From positions 1 through 9,326 of the forward strand of contig JAQVKR010000071.1 in the NCBI GenBank assembly GCA_028694565.1: a stretch of 9,326 bases of DNA, given 5' to 3'. Shown piece by piece: positions 7,072-9,326 of this stretch (its first letter is position 1; each line of letters begins with the position of its first letter). A program made the translations under genes and the position numbers. The DNA comes from Gammaproteobacteria bacterium. Its GTDB lineage: Bacteria > Pseudomonadota > Gammaproteobacteria > DSM-26407. The notes below the pieces were generated by a model. The model saw nothing but the letters and a program-made list of their open reading frames with translations. It had not been told where the DNA came from and searched no databases.

Positions 7072-7109
7072 GGCGCGGGAAGGGCCCCCTCGGGCGCCCT
7101 TCCCGCGTC
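7072..7109 (+). terminator. Strong 14-bp hairpin after accC (terminator or RNA-stability element)
   Basis: Bases 7072-7085 pair with 7096-7109 for 14 bp (one G-T pair) around a 10-base loop. The core is CGCGGGAAGGGC against GCCCTTCCCGCG. It begins 20 bases after the accC stop. There is no downstream T-run on either strand, so it is not a classical intrinsic terminator. It may mark the 3' end of the acc transcript by processing, or protect it. Confidence 0.5.
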
Positions 7110-7152
7110 CTGCCCGGGGTCTCCGACCCGTCACCCGAGACCATCCATCGTC

Positions 7153-8031
7153 ATGCCCTGGCTGCAGCTGAAAATCGACACCGATTCCGAGCAGGCCGAC
7201 CGCCTGAGCGCCCTGCTGGAAGCCGCCGGCGCGGAAGCCGTCACCCTCGAGGACGCCCGCGACCAGCCGCTCTACGAACCGCCCCCCGGCGCCACCCCGC
7301 TCTGGGCCGACACCCGGGTGGTGGGCCTGTTCCCCGCCGCCGCGGACCGCGAGGCGATCCTGGCGCTGCTGCGCGAGGCGCTCGGGGAGCTGCCGCCGCA
7401 CCGCTTCCAGGCGCTGGAGGACCAGGACTGGACCCGCGCCTGGATGGACCGCTTCCAGCCCATGCGCTTCGGTGAGCGGCTCTGGATCTGCCCCAGCTGG
7501 TGCCCGCCGCCGGAGCCCGAGGCGGTCAACATCCTCCTCGATCCCGGACTGGCCTTCGGCACCGGCACCCACCCCACCACGGCCCTGTGCCTGGAATGGC
7601 TCGACGGCCACTCCCCCGCCGGCCAGCTGGTGGTGGACTACGGCTGCGGCTCGGGCATCCTGGCCATCGCCGCGGCGCTGCTCGGGGCGCGCCACCTGTG
7701 GGCGGTGGACAACGATCCCCAGGCCCTGGAGTCCTCCGCGGCGAACGCCGAACGCAACGAGATCCCGGCACGCAACTTCTACACCGCGCTGCCCGAGGAC
7801 CTGCCGCCCCTGCAGGCCGATCTGCTGCTGGCCAACATCCTGGCCGAGCCGCTCATCGGCCTGGCATCCCGGTTCGCCGAGATCGTGCGGCCGGGGGGGA
7901 GCATCGTGCTCTCCGGCATCCTGCGCGAACAGGCCGCCGCGGTCAGCGCCGCCTACACCGCCTGGTTCGACATGGAGGCGCCCGCCACGCGCGAGGAGTG
8001 GGTCCGGCTCGCCGGAACGCGGCGCGCCTGA
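7153..8031 (+). CDS. prmA: Ribosomal protein L11 methyltransferase
   Basis: PrmA uses S-adenosylmethionine to trimethylate several amino groups of ribosomal protein L11 in the cytoplasm. The 292-residue product is one residue shorter than E. coli PrmA and aligns along its length. The N-terminal L11-recognition domain has MPWLQLKI, LEDARDQPLYEP, and DWTRAWMDRFQPMRFGERLWICPSW. It is followed by LDPGLAFGTGTHPTT (about 130-143), the SAM-binding motif I DYGCGSGILAIA (162-173), the acidic residue region AVDNDPQALE, and the catalytic-region NILAEPL starting at Asn228. The start at 7153 is fixed by the family N terminus; the frame is open further upstream but unlike the family. Ribosome site is weak. 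It follows accC by 101 bp with a hairpin between, and the accC-prmA-dusB neighbourhood is common in gammaproteobacteria. Confidence 0.97.
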   Translation: MPWLQLKIDTDSEQADRLSALLEAAGAEAVTLEDARDQPLYEPPPGATPLWADTRVVGLFPAAADREAILALLREALGELPPHRFQALEDQDWTRAWMDRFQPMRFGERLWICPSWCPPPEPEAVNILLDPGLAFGTGTHPTTALCLEWLDGHSPAGQLVVDYGCGSGILAIAAALLGARHLWAVDNDPQALESSAANAERNEIPARNFYTALPEDLPPLQADLLLANILAEPLIGLASRFAEIVRPGGSIVLSGILREQAAAVSAAYTAWFDMEAPATREEWVRLAGTRRA

Positions 8032-8043
8032 CCCCGGCCGGGG
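8032..8043 (+). repeat. 12-base palindrome abutting the prmA stop
   Basis: CCCCGGCCGGGG is perfectly self-complementary and begins directly after the prmA TGA. As RNA it would give at most a 4-bp stem with a 4-base loop, and no T-run follows, so it is weak terminator evidence. It may simply reflect base composition. Confidence 0.25.
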
Positions 8044-8054
8044 TGTGGCACTTA

Positions 8055-8089
8055 TTGACAGATTCCCGCGCCGTTTTGGTATCTACTAT
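8055..8089 (+). promoter_or_regulatory. Promoter-like AT-rich island upstream of the zinc-ribbon gene
   Basis: A perfect -35 hexamer TTGACA (8055-8060) is followed by an unusually AT-rich stretch for this DNA, including TATCTACTATT. Possible -10 boxes are TATCTA (8080-8085, 19-base spacer, 3 of 6) and TACTAT (8084-8089, 23-base spacer, 4 of 6); neither spacing is ideal. A transcript from here would have a leader of about 110-120 nt. The composition dip between two very GC-rich genes supports a regulatory role, but the exact -10 is uncertain. Confidence 0.5.
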
Positions 8090-8137
8090 TCTGTAAACAA
8101 ACAGCACGAACCATCTTCGCCGAAGGGGCCCCGCCCG

Positions 8138-8157
8138 GCCCCGCGGCACGGCGGGGC
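8138..8157 (+). other. Hairpin in the leader of the zinc-ribbon gene
   Basis: GCCCCGC (8138-8144) and GCGGGGC (8151-8157) form a perfect 7-bp stem with a 6-base loop, about 50 bases before the chosen start. Neighbouring runs (GGGGCCCCG, CCCGGGCCCGGGG) offer alternative pairings, so the whole leader from about 8124 to 8187 may be highly structured. No conserved riboswitch class is recognised. Confidence 0.35.
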
Positions 8158-8208
8158 GATGCCCGGGCCCGGGGTCATCCGGCCCCCATGCTGGACCACT
8201 GGAACACC

Positions 8209-8949
8209 ATGCTCACCCGCTGCCCACAATGCGAAACCGTCTTCCGCCTCCGCCCCGAGCAGCTGGAGCCGGCCGGCGGACTGGTCCGCTGCGGCAACTG
8301 CCGGAAGGTCTTCGATGCCGCCGCCGCGCTCATCGCCGAGCCCGGGGCGCCCGACGGGTCCGACGCTTCGGCTCCGGGCGCCGGCACGCCGCCGGAGAGC
8401 GGCTCCGGAGCCGCCTCCGCGCCGGAGACGGGACCCGGCCCGGACGAGGACGTCTGGCAGGCGCCCGCCACCCGGGCCCTGCCGCTGGCGCCGCTGGGCT
8501 GGGCGGCGGGCACCCTGGCCCTGCTGCTGCTCCTGCTGCTGCAGTATGCCCACTTCCGCCCCGAGGCGCTGAGCGCCTATCCCGAGCTCCGGCCCCTGCT
8601 GGTGCGCCTGTGCGCCTCCACGGGCTGCACGGTGCCGCCCCTGCGCGCCCCCGACCGCATCCGGCTCCAGGCGCGCGATGTGCGCACCGACCCCGGGCAG
8701 CCTGGGCGGCTGCTGGCCAACGCGATTCTGGTCAACGAGGCCGGCTATTCCCAGCCCTATCCCGAACTGGAACTCACCCTGACCACCACCGAGGGCGCGG
8801 TGAAGGGCATGCGCGTCTTCACCCCGGCGGAGTACCTGCCCGATGTCCGGGACGTGAAGCGGCTGATGCCGCCGGACATACCGGTGCACGCCCGGCTCGA
8901 GCTCGCCGACCCCGGAAACGTGACGGGCTATACATTCCGGTTCCGTTGA
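8209..8949 (+). CDS. Zinc-ribbon (MJ0042-type) DUF3426 membrane protein, function unknown
   Basis: The 246-residue product starts with a zinc ribbon: Cys5-x2-Cys8 (TRCPQCETVFRLRPEQL) and Cys28-x2-Cys31 (VRCGNCRKVF). A disordered Ala/Pro/Gly/Glu-rich stretch (about 38-90) follows, then one transmembrane helix (about 97-114, Leu-rich) and a C-terminal DUF3426 domain (about 118-246) with LCASTGCTVPP (Cys135, Cys140) and a predominantly beta pattern. The layout suggests an N-terminal cytoplasmic metal-binding head and a periplasmic domain; that topology is inferred. I chose ATG 8209 because the family begins right at the ribbon and GGAA lies 4 nt upstream. ATG 8188 in the same frame would add seven residues. 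Proteins of this type often sit between prmA and dusB in non-enteric gammaproteobacteria, but no biochemical role is known to me. Confidence 0.88.
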   Translation: MLTRCPQCETVFRLRPEQLEPAGGLVRCGNCRKVFDAAAALIAEPGAPDGSDASAPGAGTPPESGSGAASAPETGPGPDEDVWQAPATRALPLAPLGWAAGTLALLLLLLLQYAHFRPEALSAYPELRPLLVRLCASTGCTVPPLRAPDRIRLQARDVRTDPGQPGRLLANAILVNEAGYSQPYPELELTLTTTEGAVKGMRVFTPAEYLPDVRDVKRLMPPDIPVHARLELADPGNVTGYTFRFR

Positions 8950-8954
8950 GCGGC

Positions 8955-8988
8955 GCGGTCCGTGGACCCGGGTCCGCGACCGCACTTT
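8955..8988 (+). terminator. Terminator-like hairpin after the zinc-ribbon gene
   Basis: GCGGTC (8955-8960) pairs with GACCGC (8978-8983). With one bulged C at 8961, GTGGAC (8962-8967) pairs with GTCCGC (8972-8977) around the loop CCGG. This makes a 12-bp stem starting 5 bases after the stop codon. It is followed by ACTTT, only a short T-run. It is the best intrinsic-terminator candidate in the window and would separate the zinc-ribbon gene from dusB. Confidence 0.5.
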
Positions 8989-9011
8989 AACCCGCACCGG
9001 CGAGCGGTTAA
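8987..9011. repeat. Inverted repeat TTAACC-N13-GGTTAA upstream of dusB
   Basis: TTAACC (8987-8992) and GGTTAA (9006-9011) are perfect 6-base arms 13 bases apart in an otherwise GC-rich gap. The same stretch gives a poor promoter match (TTTAAC, 17 bases, TAACAT ending at 9014). It may be an operator or part of the dusB promoter; evidence is weak. Confidence 0.3.
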
Positions 9012-9099
9012 CATGAGCGGCCTGTCTTCCCGAAACTGGACCGGCGGCGCGGAATCCCTGAGCGCGGAGCCCGCCACCACCGCCAACGGCACCACAACC

Positions 9100-9326
9100 A
9101 TGAACATCGGCCCCTACCGGCTCCCGAACAACCTCGTGCTCGCCCCCATGGCGGGCGTGACCGACCGGCCGTTCCGGCAGCTGTGCCGGCGCCACGGCGC
9201 GGGCCTGGCCGTATCGGAAATGGTCAGCTCGAACGCCCTGCTGTGGGGCAGCGAGAAGACCCGCCGCCGGACCGATCATGCCGGCGAGCCCGAGCCGCGC
9301 TCGGTGCAGATCATGGGCGCCGACCC
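9100..9326 (+). CDS. dusB: tRNA-dihydrouridine synthase B, N-terminal fragment (runs off the window)
   Basis: DusB is an FMN-dependent, NADPH-using enzyme that reduces specific uridines in the tRNA D-loop to dihydrouridine. The first 75 codons are present: MNIGPYRLPNNLVLAPMAGVTDRPFRQLC, with the FMN-barrel signature APMAGVTDRPFR at about 15-26, then AVSEMVSSNALLW and RSVQIMGAD. These match the E. coli DusB N terminus (MRIGQYQL...APMAGITDRPFR...VSEMMSSN...VQIAGSDP). ATG 9100 is the family start. An ATG at 9013 is in frame with no stop between and would add 29 residues of low-complexity Ser/Thr/Ala sequence unlike the family. No strong ribosome site precedes either. In many gammaproteobacteria dusB is followed by fis, which would lie beyond the window. 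Confidence 0.95.
   Translation, partial: MNIGPYRLPNNLVLAPMAGVTDRPFRQLCRRHGAGLAVSEMVSSNALLWGSEKTRRRTDHAGEPEPRSVQIMGAD

Noticed and set aside
5633..7144. A long minus-strand open frame opposite accC
   Set aside because: The accC frame carries all active-site residues with E. coli numbering. The antisense product has no family signature and extends only because stop codons are rare in GC-rich antisense frames.
8046..8060. A sigma54-like -24/-12 element (TGGCAC followed by TTGACA)
   Set aside because: The GG is present, but the dinucleotide ten bases later is CA, not the near-invariant GC, and the TTG is misplaced. The perfect TTGACA fits a sigma70 -35 box better.
7500..8572. Open plus-strand frames in the alternative phases of prmA and the zinc-ribbon gene
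   Set aside because: Arg/Pro/Ala-rich products typical of shifted GC-rich codons. prmA and the ribbon protein have intact motifs in their own frames.
8086..9279. A 397-codon minus-strand open frame covering the zinc-ribbon gene and the dusB start
   Set aside because: It crosses two real genes and a terminator-like hairpin, has biased low-complexity composition, and lacks any recognisable domain.

Overview
This is a GC-rich stretch of bacterial chromosome (about two thirds G+C by eye) filled with conserved housekeeping genes. Protein content and gene order point to a gammaproteobacterium. The order dsbD-aroQ-accB-accC-prmA matches Pseudomonas-type genomes. The groEL-groES-fxsA / cutA-dsbD cluster resembles the E. 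coli groSL-fxsA-cutA-dsbD region. A CIRCE (HrcA operator) in front of groESL fits deeper-branching lineages such as Chromatiales, Ectothiorhodospiraceae or xanthomonads better than enterics. That placement is inference; no marker here fixes the genus.

Left part (1-1139, minus strand): the 5' end of groEL, complete groES, a heat-shock control region (sigma70-like promoter overlapping a near-perfect CIRCE) and fxsA, an inner-membrane protein gene. About 200 bp of divergent intergenic DNA follows.

Middle (1340-4481, plus strand): cutA, a very long dsbD, and a TlpA-like thioredoxin-fold lipoprotein gene, tightly spaced and probably one operon. DsbD carries electrons from cytoplasmic thioredoxin across the inner membrane, and the lipoprotein is a plausible periplasmic client. 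The DsbD has two tandem N-terminal alpha domains, each keeping its Cys pair and cap loop, where the textbook protein has one.

Right part (4721-9326, plus strand): aroQ (shikimate pathway), accB and accC (first half-reaction of acetyl-CoA carboxylase), prmA (ribosomal protein L11 methyltransferase), a zinc-ribbon/DUF3426 membrane protein of unknown function, and the 5' end of dusB (tRNA dihydrouridine synthase). Strong GC-rich hairpins lie in the accB-accC and accC-prmA gaps. An AT-rich promoter-like island precedes the zinc-ribbon gene, and a terminator-like hairpin follows it.

I found no mobile element, CRISPR array, RNA gene, toxin/antitoxin, defence system or other clearly novel system. 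The most unusual items are the duplicated DsbD alpha domain and several RNA-structure or regulatory candidates in the gaps.
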